This document shows positions 37,004 to 45,190 of a stretch of DNA of 64,000 nt, piece by piece. The position numbers and the translations under genes were made by a program. The notes below the pieces were generated by a model that searched no databases, was not told the DNA's origin, and saw nothing but the letters and a program-made list of their open reading frames with translations. The stretch comes from Thermococcus sp. 2319x1 (lineage in GTDB: Archaea; Methanobacteriota_B; Thermococci; Thermococcales; Thermococcaceae). Numbering within the stretch: position 1 is the first letter of the stretch; every line of letters starts with the position of its first letter. Location of the stretch: assembly GCF_001484685.1 (NCBI RefSeq), contig NZ_CP012200.1, positions 1,668,321-1,732,320 of the forward strand. Direction: 5' to 3'.

Positions 37004-38323
37004 TTGAACCTGAAAATCACTATGACAATAACGCTGGTAATCTTGCTTATTTCTGCTGGCCCGGTTACCTCAAACTCCCCTCAGAATCAGAACCCTAAAA
37101 TTCTGTTTGTGTGCAGCGACTTGGAAGACGTTACACTGGCGAATTCTTTCGGGGATGACGTTGACATCCTTTACCTCGGCAAAGACCTTCCAGATGATCG
37201 CTCTCTCCTATCCGATATTCTGTATCTTTCCAAATACGATGAAATATGGATTCTCGACCTCAACGTCCAGTGGACAGAGGGTGGAAGGCTGAATGAAGGG
37301 GAGATAGAGACGCTGGCGGAGTACGTTGGGAGCGGCGGTGTCCTCGTTGTTGGCCTCAACACCTACTCCCAGAGCTGGAGCAGAAAGCTGGACAATGTCT
37401 TTGGGGTCAAGATACTGCGTGTGGAGAGACCAGTTGAGGACGGGGAGGATTGGGACATAGTGTTTGGCGGTAAGGTTTACCCCTATAACGACACCTACCA
37501 AGAAGTAGTTGTCAGAACAGCGGGCGCAAAGGTTATTGCAGCTTATAAGAACGGAAACCCCGCCGTAACGATGAACCACTATGGTTCTGGTGTTGCCGTC
37601 CTGATGACATTTAACCCGATAAAAGCCTATGTTGAGGTAGACCATTCTTTCCTCGAGGTTTATCTGGCGATTTCTAGCGAAGCCTTGAAAGAGAGAAAGA
37701 ATCCTCCCACTGTGGGTACTGCTAAGAAGACGTTGATCCTTTTGAAGAGAGTTCTGCTTCATCCGCTTACCCTTGGGCTAATTGCCTTTATCTTCCTCGA
37801 ACTTCCTGCGTATCTTGGCTTCCTGCCCGTAGATCTTACAGTTTTCTTTGTGGCTCCACTGGTGCCCTTCTGGGGCCGCATTAAGAAAAGAAAAAGGTGT
37901 AAACACCTCCTTGAAGCTATCTCCGTGATGAGAGGGGTTACCATATCCAAACTGGCAGAAGAGATGGGGGAGAAAGCCCGTCGCTTAAAGTTCTGTGTGG
38001 CCGTCCTTAAGCTGAAGAGAACGATCAGCATGCTGGATATCTCCCGGCTTGGCGAGAAGGACTATCTTATAACCCTCCACGGTCTTGAGGCCGAGGGCGT
38101 TGCGGCATGGATGATAAAGCGGTATCCACGCCTCATGGAGAAAATAGCCTCTCATCCAGGGATTACCATACTTGACCTAGCTCGCACCTCAAACATGCCT
38201 CCCTACGAAGTCCTTGAGCTGCTCAGGGAGATGTCTAGGTATGGAGTTGTTGAGATACGAAAAATGCCCTTCGACTACGAAGTATACCCCACCAGAGCCC
38301 TTTCGAGGTGGTTTGAGGAATGA
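37004..38323 (+). CDS. membrane-bound winged-helix regulator with extracellular domain
   Basis: A 439-residue protein. A signal peptide (about 1-23) precedes an extracytoplasmic Rossmann-like domain (30-230; IETLAEYVGSGGVLVVGLNTYSQSW, MNHYGSGVAVLMTFNP). Two transmembrane helices follow (about 247-290, LGLIAFIFLELPAYLG and LTVFFVAPLVPFWG). The cytoplasmic part contains winged-helix segments (VTISKLAEEMGEKARRLKFCVAVLKLKR; ITILDLARTSNMPPYEVLELLREMSRYGVVEI). The layout suggests direct signal transduction from outside to DNA. The start is TTG with GGGGATGATGG upstream. It overlaps the GT2 gene by 4 bases. A related protein is encoded at 39672. Confidence 0.75.
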   Translation: MNLKITMTITLVILLISAGPVTSNSPQNQNPKILFVCSDLEDVTLANSFGDDVDILYLGKDLPDDRSLLSDILYLSKYDEIWILDLNVQWTEGGRLNEGEIETLAEYVGSGGVLVVGLNTYSQSWSRKLDNVFGVKILRVERPVEDGEDWDIVFGGKVYPYNDTYQEVVVRTAGAKVIAAYKNGNPAVTMNHYGSGVAVLMTFNPIKAYVEVDHSFLEVYLAISSEALKERKNPPTVGTAKKTLILLKRVLLHPLTLGLIAFIFLELPAYLGFLPVDLTVFFVAPLVPFWGRIKKRKRCKHLLEAISVMRGVTISKLAEEMGEKARRLKFCVAVLKLKRTISMLDISRLGEKDYLITLHGLEAEGVAAWMIKRYPRLMEKIASHPGITILDLARTSNMPPYEVLELLREMSRYGVVEIRKMPFDYEVYPTRALSRWFEE

Positions 38324-39678
38324 GGAGAAAGGTTTTTTCGTATCTCTCTGCTTATATAGTCTCCGCGTATGTGGTCTATCTGGAATATTCCTTTCTCCAG
38401 TGGGCCAGCTGGAAGTCAGTTCTCGTAGTTTTCGGGTCTGAAGTCGACAGATACTCTGTTTACTCCTTCGTCCGCTACCTTTTCTACCTCACCGGGGCTT
38501 TTATCATACTCTTTTACAGTGCTTATTTCATCTTCTACCTTTACTACCGGTCGAATGAGGGGCTTATCAAACTCCCCCGCTTCTATCCTACAGTGTCGAT
38601 TGTGGTGCCCGCCCACAACGAGGCGATGAATATAGAGAGGTTCATCGAGAGTGTTGAGTATCAGGATTACCCTCGTGAACTCGTTGAAGTCATAATCGTT
38701 GATGACGGAAGCCAGGATGAAACATCTGAGATAGCATCGAAATACGGGGTGAAGATAATCCGACACGAAAAAAACCTTGGAAAAGCTCAATCTCTGGAGG
38801 ATGGAATAAAATCTGCGAATGGAGAGGTTGTACTAACGATGGATGCCGATTCGTATTTTGGGAACGGGTACTCCTTGAGGAGGATCGTCGAGAGCCTGTA
38901 TGAACGCCCCTTCATTGGGATTTCAACTGGGGTGATAAGGATAGAGCAGCGGTTTGGAAGCCTGCTCGAGAAATTCCAAGAGATAGAGTTCCTGCATTCA
39001 TTTGAAGTGGGGAGAAGAGTCCAGGGTTACCTTGGCTGGTTACTCGTTGTTTCCGGCGCTTTCTCAGCTTTTAAGAGCTATTTTATAAAATCCCTACCCG
39101 CACTTCCAAAGGATACTCTGGCTGAAGACTTTGACCTCACGGTTATAGCCTTCAGGGTAGGGCTTGACTCAAATTTTGAGCCCGGAGCCATCGTATACAC
39201 CGAGCCGGAAATGAGCTGGAAAAGGCTGTACCGTCAGAGGATACGGTGGTACTACGGCGGTCTTCAGGTTTTGAGTAAGCACCATGACCTTATTTTGAAT
39301 AGGAAATACGGGGAGAAGGGCCTCTTCATGTTTCTTCACCTAATTCTGCTGGAGTACGTTCTGGCGGTTCTTCAGATCATAGGGATGATTCTCCTACCCC
39401 TTATCGTCCTCTCCAGGCACTTTCTGGGAATTGCCATAACCGACATAAACCTGCCTCCGGACGTTATGGCGTTTCTGTTCCTCGTTGTCATCTCTACCCA
39501 GTATCTGCCGGCCATATTTATGAGCACCGTTGTGGTGGCCATTGAAAGAAGTCCAAGGAGAGCTTTGAGAAACTTCCCTGCGATCTTTCTATACTACCTC
39601 CTCTACAACCCTCTGCTCTCCCTGGCAAAACTAGATGCAACGTTGAGGTTTCTCAGGGGGGTGGATCAGGAATGGTGA
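38320..39678 (+). CDS. processive GT2 glycosyltransferase
   Basis: A 452-residue membrane glycosyltransferase of family 2, like cellulose, chitin and hyaluronan synthases. Two N-terminal helices precede a GT-A domain with SIVVPAHNEAMNIERFIES, VDDGSQDETSEIA, MDADS (DxD) and EDFDLTV. QRIRWYYGG is the Q/RxxRW motif of processive enzymes, followed by C-terminal membrane helices. It likely polymerises and exports a polysaccharide or builds a surface glycan. The genes on both sides overlap it, so it is in one operon with the membrane regulators and archaeosortase. Confidence 0.9.
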   Translation: MRRKVFSYLSAYIVSAYVVYLEYSFLQWASWKSVLVVFGSEVDRYSVYSFVRYLFYLTGAFIILFYSAYFIFYLYYRSNEGLIKLPRFYPTVSIVVPAHNEAMNIERFIESVEYQDYPRELVEVIIVDDGSQDETSEIASKYGVKIIRHEKNLGKAQSLEDGIKSANGEVVLTMDADSYFGNGYSLRRIVESLYERPFIGISTGVIRIEQRFGSLLEKFQEIEFLHSFEVGRRVQGYLGWLLVVSGAFSAFKSYFIKSLPALPKDTLAEDFDLTVIAFRVGLDSNFEPGAIVYTEPEMSWKRLYRQRIRWYYGGLQVLSKHHDLILNRKYGEKGLFMFLHLILLEYVLAVLQIIGMILLPLIVLSRHFLGIAITDINLPPDVMAFLFLVVISTQYLPAIFMSTVVVAIERSPRRALRNFPAIFLYYLLYNPLLSLAKLDATLRFLRGVDQEW

Positions 39679-40967
39679 GGGCATCACACTTCTTCGCGCT
39701 TATTGTGGTTGCACTCTTCACTCTTTTACCACCTGTTGTTGCCTTTACGGTGGTTTACGTTGCTTCCGATCCGGGGGACATTCCGCTTTACAACGCCATT
39801 TCGAACCGTACTGGAGTCCTCCTCAGCAAGGAACCATCGGGAAACCTGATAGTTGCACTCGACGTAAACTATGCTTTTCTGAACGGGAGTGACAAAGACC
39901 TTCCAGTGAATCTTATTGGTGAGGCTAAGAAAGGAAAAACGGTTATAGTCGGGCTGAACACACTGAGGGCAGTCGAAAAGGTAAATCCAAGGATTCTGGA
40001 ATTCGCCGGGATACAGCTGAACTATACAACTGTGGGAATACTCCCGATTGAACCTAACGGCCTTCTTAAGTTTGAAAAGTTTGGGTACGATTCCGACAGA
40101 TATGGGCTCGTTATTGTACGTGCAAGAAACTCGAAGGTTCTCCTTGATTCGGGGGGAATGCAGATAGTTACTGAGATTTCCCTCGGAAAGGGAAAGCTTG
40201 TTGTGGTAGGAATCAATCCAACGGCCTACTATCTGGACACCAGCAATCCTGGGGTGGTGGAGTTTGTTGTTTCCCTGATAGACCACTACTCTCGCCCCGG
40301 TTCTTCACGGGCCCTTCTGGTGGGTGGCGCCCTTGGAGCGGCAGTTTTGGCTGGATACGCGGCGACTTCGAACAATCCGCATGTACAAAGGTTTAGAGAG
40401 CTGATCAAGTCATTTCCCGTAATCGTTATCGGCCGCTTCCTCACGCCCCCCGCGGAGGTTCTGCAGAACAGTACAAGACGGGGAATATACGAGTACATAA
40501 AAGCCAAGGGATACTCAACTCTCATCGACGTGGTTTCGACCTTTGGGATATCAAGAACAAACGCAAAGTGGCACTTACGTGTCCTTACCAGGGCAAAGCT
40601 CCTTGAGGAGACGAATGTCGGCAATACAATCGTATTTCACCCAATCGGGAAAAAGGAAGAAGCCATCAAGCTCTTCCTGCTCGAGAACAAGACACGGAAA
40701 AGGATTTATGAACTCATAATTGAGAGACCGATGGGGGTGAGTGAGCTCTCCCGGTTACTCGGTGTGAGCAAGTCGACGGTTCATCACAACCTCACCACAA
40801 TGGAGGAGTACGGTCTCGTAAGGAAACGGGAGGATGGGGTGTATGAGGCGATTAAATCTGTCTCAGGAGAGAAAGAACATTCTGGTACTGATAGTCTATC
40901 TCACGGTGTTTCCGGTAGTAACATTGTTGATTGGCTTCGCGGTGGGGAAGCCCCTCACGAGGATTGA
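39672..40967 (+). CDS. second membrane-bound winged-helix regulator
   Basis: A 431-residue protein with the same plan as the gene at 37004: signal peptide (about 1-24), extracytoplasmic domain with LIGEAKKGKTVIVGLNTLRA and LGKGKLVVVGINPTAYYLDT, a membrane segment near 210-227 (ALLVGGALGAAVLAGYA), and two cytoplasmic winged helices (YIKAKGYSTLIDVVSTFGISRTNAKWHLRVL and IIERPMGVSELSRLLGVSKSTVHHNLTTM). The last 40 or so residues read through the start of the archaeosortase gene and look unlike natural protein. So the C-terminus may be altered by a late frameshift or lost stop. Confidence 0.75.
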   Translation: MVRASHFFALIVVALFTLLPPVVAFTVVYVASDPGDIPLYNAISNRTGVLLSKEPSGNLIVALDVNYAFLNGSDKDLPVNLIGEAKKGKTVIVGLNTLRAVEKVNPRILEFAGIQLNYTTVGILPIEPNGLLKFEKFGYDSDRYGLVIVRARNSKVLLDSGGMQIVTEISLGKGKLVVVGINPTAYYLDTSNPGVVEFVVSLIDHYSRPGSSRALLVGGALGAAVLAGYAATSNNPHVQRFRELIKSFPVIVIGRFLTPPAEVLQNSTRRGIYEYIKAKGYSTLIDVVSTFGISRTNAKWHLRVLTRAKLLEETNVGNTIVFHPIGKKEEAIKLFLLENKTRKRIYELIIERPMGVSELSRLLGVSKSTVHHNLTTMEEYGLVRKREDGVYEAIKSVSGEKEHSGTDSLSHGVSGSNIVDWLRGGEAPHED

Positions 40968-41361
40968 GGCATCTAATATCCATCTCTTGCTCGGAACTTT
41001 TGGGATAGACAACTACCTCATTGGAAAGCAGGTATATCTCCCCACGGACAGGATATCCTTTGAAATAACCTGGCAGTGTAGCGGAACCTTTAGCATGACG
41101 CTTTACACCCTGATTTACCTCTTCCTCCCCGGACTTAAGAAGAAACCCCTTGAGTGGCTCTTTGGAGTTTCAACCTTATACATCGCAAACATCTTCCGTG
41201 TGTTCTTTTCTATCTATCTCTACCACCGATTTGGGAAGGGTGCCTTCAATACGTTTCATTATACAATTGGGCCAATCCTGCTGTTCCTACTTGTTGTCTT
41301 CCTCATAGCCAATGCATTTTTGCTTGGTTTGAGGTCTTCCGGGAAATCCCCCAAATTTTGA
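40843..41361 (+). CDS. archaeosortase/exosortase-family transpeptidase
   Basis: About 172 residues with five to six transmembrane helices. The catalytic triad of the exosortase/archaeosortase family is visible: Cys in EITWQCSGTFSMTLYTL, Arg in ANIFRVFFSIYLYHRFG, and His in FNTFHYTIG. These enzymes cut C-terminal sorting signals of exported proteins and join them to lipid or other anchors. ATG at 40843 (GGGGTGT before it) is used; ATG at 40834 is possible. It overlaps the preceding gene by about 125 bases in another frame. A likely substrate is the next gene. Confidence 0.88.
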   Translation: MRRLNLSQERKNILVLIVYLTVFPVVTLLIGFAVGKPLTRIEASNIHLLLGTFGIDNYLIGKQVYLPTDRISFEITWQCSGTFSMTLYTLIYLFLPGLKKKPLEWLFGVSTLYIANIFRVFFSIYLYHRFGKGAFNTFHYTIGPILLFLLVVFLIANAFLLGLRSSGKSPKF

Positions 41362-41387
41362 GAATTTTTACCTATTTTTGGGGAGAA

Positions 41388-41398
41388 AGATTTAAATA
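41388..41398 (+). promoter_or_regulatory. TATA box upstream of PEF protein gene
   Basis: GATTTAAATAT lies about 30 bases before the DtxR-like palindrome at 41428, which would then cover the transcription start. A second TATA-like GTTATAAAAG at 41467-41476 is closer to the gene. Confidence 0.45.
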
Positions 41399-41427
41399 TT
41401 TTAGCTTGGTACTATCCAATTAGGGGA

Positions 41428-41441
41428 TTAGGGAAACCTAA
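41428..41441. promoter_or_regulatory. DtxR-like palindrome TTAGG-GAAA-CCTAA
   Basis: An exact copy of the TTAGG-N4-CCTAA motif, preceded 8 bases earlier by another TTAGG half-site (41420). It lies 70 bases before the start of the PEF-motif secreted protein and just before the 18-base repeat at 41445. Confidence 0.6.
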
Positions 41442-41444
41442 CCC

Positions 41445-41462
41445 GTTTGAAGAACTGACTAA
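41445..41462 (+). repeat. second copy of the 18-base promoter repeat
   Basis: GTTTGAAGAACTGACTAA differs in one base from the copy at 36017-36034. It lies 50 bases before the start of the secreted PEF protein. Confidence 0.6.
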
Positions 41463-41511
41463 ATATGTTATAAAAGCGAAAGTCGAATAATTTTTGGAGG
41501 CGATGGTGAGG

Positions 41512-42249
41512 ATGAAGTTTGCGAGACCGGGTATCATTGGAGTCACCCTCATCCTCGTTCTCGCAGGGTTAAACAACGTTAGCGGTGCCCAGATAAGTGG
41601 GAAGATGCTCCACGTCTGGGACCACAGTTTGGAGAGCTCCTACTATGTGTATAGATATGTCGGAAATGACAAACCTCTAAATATCCAGTGGGATGCCATA
41701 GTGACCAATTATAATACGGGAGACCAATACGTAGCTATCATGGCAGTGATTGATGACAGTGGATATGCATGGGGCTTTTTCTGGAGAAACGGGACGGTGG
41801 TTATCTTCTCCAACACGGGTGATCCCTCCTCGGACACTCCGGTCAAAGATACTAACGTCGATGGGTCATCCCTACATACTTACAGGATTGAGGTCGTCTA
41901 TAACAAACGGGGGAAGGTAAAAAAGCTGGTGTACTACATAGATGACAATAAGGTATACACGGAGCCTGATGCACCTCCCGGGAACATACGCTACATCGCT
42001 GCGGCGGGAATTTTCCGTGGGGGAAAGGAGTTCGACATGTTTATAGACAACGTTGAGTACACCTATTCGGAGGGAACGATAAGCGAAGACTTTGAAGACG
42101 GTCAGGACGACTTCTTTGTCTGGGGACTCGCCGGTACCGATGACGGCAAGAGTGGAGCAGAAGTTGTTGACAGCGCGCAGGTTCCTGAGTTCCCCTTCCT
42201 TGAGCCAATCTTTGACTATCTCTCTTCAATAGTTGGATTAAACTGGTGA
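41512..42249 (+). CDS. secreted protein with C-terminal PEF motif, likely archaeosortase substrate
   Basis: About 245 residues. A signal peptide (GIIGVTLILVLAGLNNVSGA) leads to a beta-rich domain resembling LamG/jelly-roll or polysaccharide-binding folds (MLHVWDHSLESSYYVYRYVG, HTYRIEVVYNKRGKVKKLVYYIDD, FDMFIDNVEYTYSEGTISEDFEDG). The C-terminus has VPEFPFLEPIFDYLSS, a Pro-Glu-Phe motif as in PEF-CTERM proteins. However, the following stretch is short and lacks the usual basic tail. The archaeosortase gene lies just upstream. ATG at 41512 follows GGTGAGG. Confidence 0.7.
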   Translation: MKFARPGIIGVTLILVLAGLNNVSGAQISGKMLHVWDHSLESSYYVYRYVGNDKPLNIQWDAIVTNYNTGDQYVAIMAVIDDSGYAWGFFWRNGTVVIFSNTGDPSSDTPVKDTNVDGSSLHTYRIEVVYNKRGKVKKLVYYIDDNKVYTEPDAPPGNIRYIAAAGIFRGGKEFDMFIDNVEYTYSEGTISEDFEDGQDDFFVWGLAGTDDGKSGAEVVDSAQVPEFPFLEPIFDYLSSIVGLNW

Positions 42250-42253
42250 GCAT

Positions 42254-44755
42254 ATGCTTAAAATCAGGAGCACTAAACTTCGAGAGATTCCTTTTATACT
42301 GTCTGTTTTTCTCCTCTCCTTGGTGGTGTTAAGGGGCTTCCTCTCCCCCGGCTATCCTCCCTCATGGGGCGGCGATTCTTATGGTCACCTCTTCAAAATC
42401 TGGAAGCTCATACATGGCTACAAGCCCTGGATTGCGGACTGGTACGGTGGTTATCCGTTCCTCCGGTTTTACCCGCCGCTTGCATACTTCATCGGTGTAT
42501 TTTTTGGAAAAATAACTTCGTCTACAGTTCTCGGGTACAAGTTCACCGTGCTGTTCTCGATCCTCCTTGGGGCAATCTCCGCGAGGCTTCTCCTCAGGGA
42601 GCTTGGTTTTTCTGACGCTTCATCTTATCTGGCTGGAATCGTCTATGCGTTCTCTATCTACCACCTGAGGGTTCTCGCGCCTGAGGGGAACTTTCCAAGA
42701 TTCGTTGCCCTGAACGTTGCACCCCTGTTCCTTTTGGCGTTCCTCTATGTAACCCGCAGAAACTGGAAATACTCCATACTCTCCGGACTGTTCCTGGCCA
42801 TTGTGGGACTTACACACCATACGCTCTTCGTGAGCTTTGGCCTGCCCGCGCTCTTCATGATACCCTACCTCTGGATAACGCGAAAGGAGAATATCAGGGG
42901 GATAGCCATCAAAACCGCCATAGCTAGTACCGTCGCTTTCTCAATTTCGGCCTTTTGGGTTGTTCCGTTTTTGCTGGAAAAGAACAACGCTCATTTTCTG
43001 AATGAGAATAGCATTGAGTACCTCTTTAAGTTCCAGAGCGTTAAGCTGGAAGACTTTCTATTTCCCACCTCCCCATGGTCGTTCTACCAGGGAGTGGCTT
43101 TCTATCTGGGAATTGCTGGTGTTGTACTTCTCCTACTGAAGCGGGAGAAGCCTGAGAAAGCGCTTGGAGCGGGCCTGCTTGGGGCTTCTCTTACAGCCCT
43201 ACTGCTTTCGCTTGGCTATTACGGCCCCACGCCTTTTCTAAACAGGCTTCCCCTTCTCAACATGATTCCTCCGTACAGATGGCTCGACAGCCTTTCGCTC
43301 GTCGGTGCAATTGGAATGGGGGTTCTCTTCGAGGTTCTTGGTGAGTCCCTCTCTCAGAAAATCGAAATCAATGCGGCTAGAAAAAGCATAGTGGTGGGGA
43401 TTTTCCTCGTGTTTCTCGTTATCCTATCCCTATCAGACGTCAGGCTTCAAACCGATTCATTAAAGGCCGAGGACTTTCCCGGTGATTACCTTGCGGTTCT
43501 TAACTATATGGGAAACGACAACTCGACAGGCTGGAGGTTCTACCAAGCGGGCCTTGAAATAACCCAGGGCTCGAGGGTGTCCTGGGCACCTGCTCTTGCT
43601 GGTAAACCCGCCCTCGAAGGGTGGTACCGGCAGGGAGACCCAGCCTATCCCCAGCACAGCTACCTCAACTATGCCATCGAAAATGAACCCGGCTTCGCTG
43701 AGAAGGCCCTCAGAGCATATTCCATAAAGTACATCCTAACGGACGAACACTACAAGGGTTACAGCGCCATAGTGAAGAACCTGAAGGACTTCGGCTTTGA
43801 GGAGGTCTATTCCTCCGGTTCGTTCCACCTCTACCGCTGGAGCAACTTCACCTTCCTCCAGCCAAAATCAAGCGTCCTCGTTGTTGGAAGCTGGCCCTTT
43901 GATCTGGGAGTTTCTTATGAAAAGGCCGAATACGTGGACGACTACGCAGACAGGCTGAACGAGTACTCCGTAGTAATCCTCAACGCTTACAAGTACCGCG
44001 ATCCTCTGGTCTGGGTCGATCTTGAGGAATACGTTAAAAACGGTGGAACTCTCGTGCTGAACACTTTTCTAAGTCCAGACGCCGAGGCAACCCGCTTCGG
44101 TGTGAAGTCGGTTATAGTCAGGATTCTCGGAAGGGCAAACTTAAGCTCTTCTATCTACAACGTCTCTGCCTTCTCGAATTTCACCTACGAAGGCCAGCCG
44201 TGGACCGCCACAGCCTACGAAGGCGATCTAATCTCCCTGATAAAGCTCGGGAACTATGCCATGCTCGGGTATAAAGATTACGGCTCCGGTAGAGTTTACT
44301 TCATCGGCCTAAACCTGCCATACCACTCGGCTTATACCGGCAACGAGTATGAGGCAGAGATCATTAGGGAGCTTTTAAAGGACTACATCAAGCCGCCGAA
44401 GGTTTCCTACGCCATTATTGAGATGGAGGATTGTTACATAAAGCTGGGCTTCAACCTCTCGCGCTCCTCTACAGTCATCGTTAGCGAGAACTACTATCCA
44501 CACTGGAAGGCATACGTTGATGGAAAAGAAGTCGAAATAAAGAAAAACGAGGAGTTCGGCCTTATTGAAGTCGCACTTACCGCCGGAAACCACGTTCTTG
44601 AGCTTAAATTTGAGGACCCGTTCCTTCTCCTCAGGTATGTGAGCGTTGTGGCATTGATCGTGGTGGTTCTAATTCTGGGCATTCCTGAACGATGGATCAA
44701 AGCCAGTAAAAAAGCGAAAAATGAAGGCACACAAATCAAGGAGATGCCGAAGTGA
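42254..44755 (+). CDS. large polytopic membrane protein, PTPS-related/GT-C-like
   Basis: An 833-residue membrane protein with about a dozen N-terminal helices and a final C-terminal one. GGDSYGHLFKIWKLIHGYKPWIADWYGGYPFLRFYPPLAY near the N-terminus and VGLTHHTLFVSFG match the 6-pyruvoyl-tetrahydropterin-synthase-related membrane family, which looks like GT-C glycosyltransferases or YfhO. A soluble extracytoplasmic domain (about 480-800) ends before the last helix (VSVVALIVVVLILG). It starts 4 bases after the PEF protein, so glycan transfer to surface proteins is a reasonable inference. Confidence 0.8.
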   Translation: MLKIRSTKLREIPFILSVFLLSLVVLRGFLSPGYPPSWGGDSYGHLFKIWKLIHGYKPWIADWYGGYPFLRFYPPLAYFIGVFFGKITSSTVLGYKFTVLFSILLGAISARLLLRELGFSDASSYLAGIVYAFSIYHLRVLAPEGNFPRFVALNVAPLFLLAFLYVTRRNWKYSILSGLFLAIVGLTHHTLFVSFGLPALFMIPYLWITRKENIRGIAIKTAIASTVAFSISAFWVVPFLLEKNNAHFLNENSIEYLFKFQSVKLEDFLFPTSPWSFYQGVAFYLGIAGVVLLLLKREKPEKALGAGLLGASLTALLLSLGYYGPTPFLNRLPLLNMIPPYRWLDSLSLVGAIGMGVLFEVLGESLSQKIEINAARKSIVVGIFLVFLVILSLSDVRLQTDSLKAEDFPGDYLAVLNYMGNDNSTGWRFYQAGLEITQGSRVSWAPALAGKPALEGWYRQGDPAYPQHSYLNYAIENEPGFAEKALRAYSIKYILTDEHYKGYSAIVKNLKDFGFEEVYSSGSFHLYRWSNFTFLQPKSSVLVVGSWPFDLGVSYEKAEYVDDYADRLNEYSVVILNAYKYRDPLVWVDLEEYVKNGGTLVLNTFLSPDAEATRFGVKSVIVRILGRANLSSSIYNVSAFSNFTYEGQPWTATAYEGDLISLIKLGNYAMLGYKDYGSGRVYFIGLNLPYHSAYTGNEYEAEIIRELLKDYIKPPKVSYAIIEMEDCYIKLGFNLSRSSTVIVSENYYPHWKAYVDGKEVEIKKNEEFGLIEVALTAGNHVLELKFEDPFLLLRYVSVVALIVVVLILGIPERWIKASKKAKNEGTQIKEMPK

Positions 44756-44774
44756 GGTTTCTCCTTTCCCATTT

Positions 44775-45144
44775 CTCCACTCCGCCTTCGGCCTGGAAGA
44801 ACACGGCGCGAAAAACGCCACCACCCTCGTCCCATCGCTTATGTGGTTCTGCCAGACGTTTGGGAATATGAACTCAAGATAGCCACACCATGCCGGCTTT
44901 TTCGGCAACGTGGTAGGTCTTGACCCTGAACTTTTCGGGAACTTTGTAGTTCCTTCCGAGCGCCGGGATGAGCCTTACCAAACCACCTTTCCTGCAGAAA
45001 GCCCCCCCTCCTGTGCACGCAGAAGTCCTCAAGGGCGTGAACTTTCCCTTTGCTGTCCCTCCAGAAAACTATGTCTTTACCGAGCCTTCTAACACCTACG
45101 GGCTTTTTCCCAACTTCCTTTGACGAAAGGACCGCGAACCACAT
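44775..45144 (-). pseudogene. wrecked Rieske-type oxygenase
   Basis: The N-terminus MWFAVLSSKEVGKKPVGVRRLGKDIVFWRD and ALEDFCVHR (first CxH of a Rieske [2Fe-2S] site) are clear. The second CxxH is gone. In other frames come LIPALGRNYKVPEKFRVKTYHVAEKAGMVWL and EFIFPNVWQNHISDGTRVVAFFAP, pieces of a vanillate-demethylase-like oxygenase. Internal deletions removed most of the roughly 330-residue protein. Its start (AAGGTGATAGC ATG) lies 46 bases after the heliorhodopsin stop, so it once formed the end of that operon. Confidence 0.82.
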
Positions 45145-45190
45145 GCTATCACCTTGGAATAAGCAAAAACCCAAATTCAAAAATAAAACC

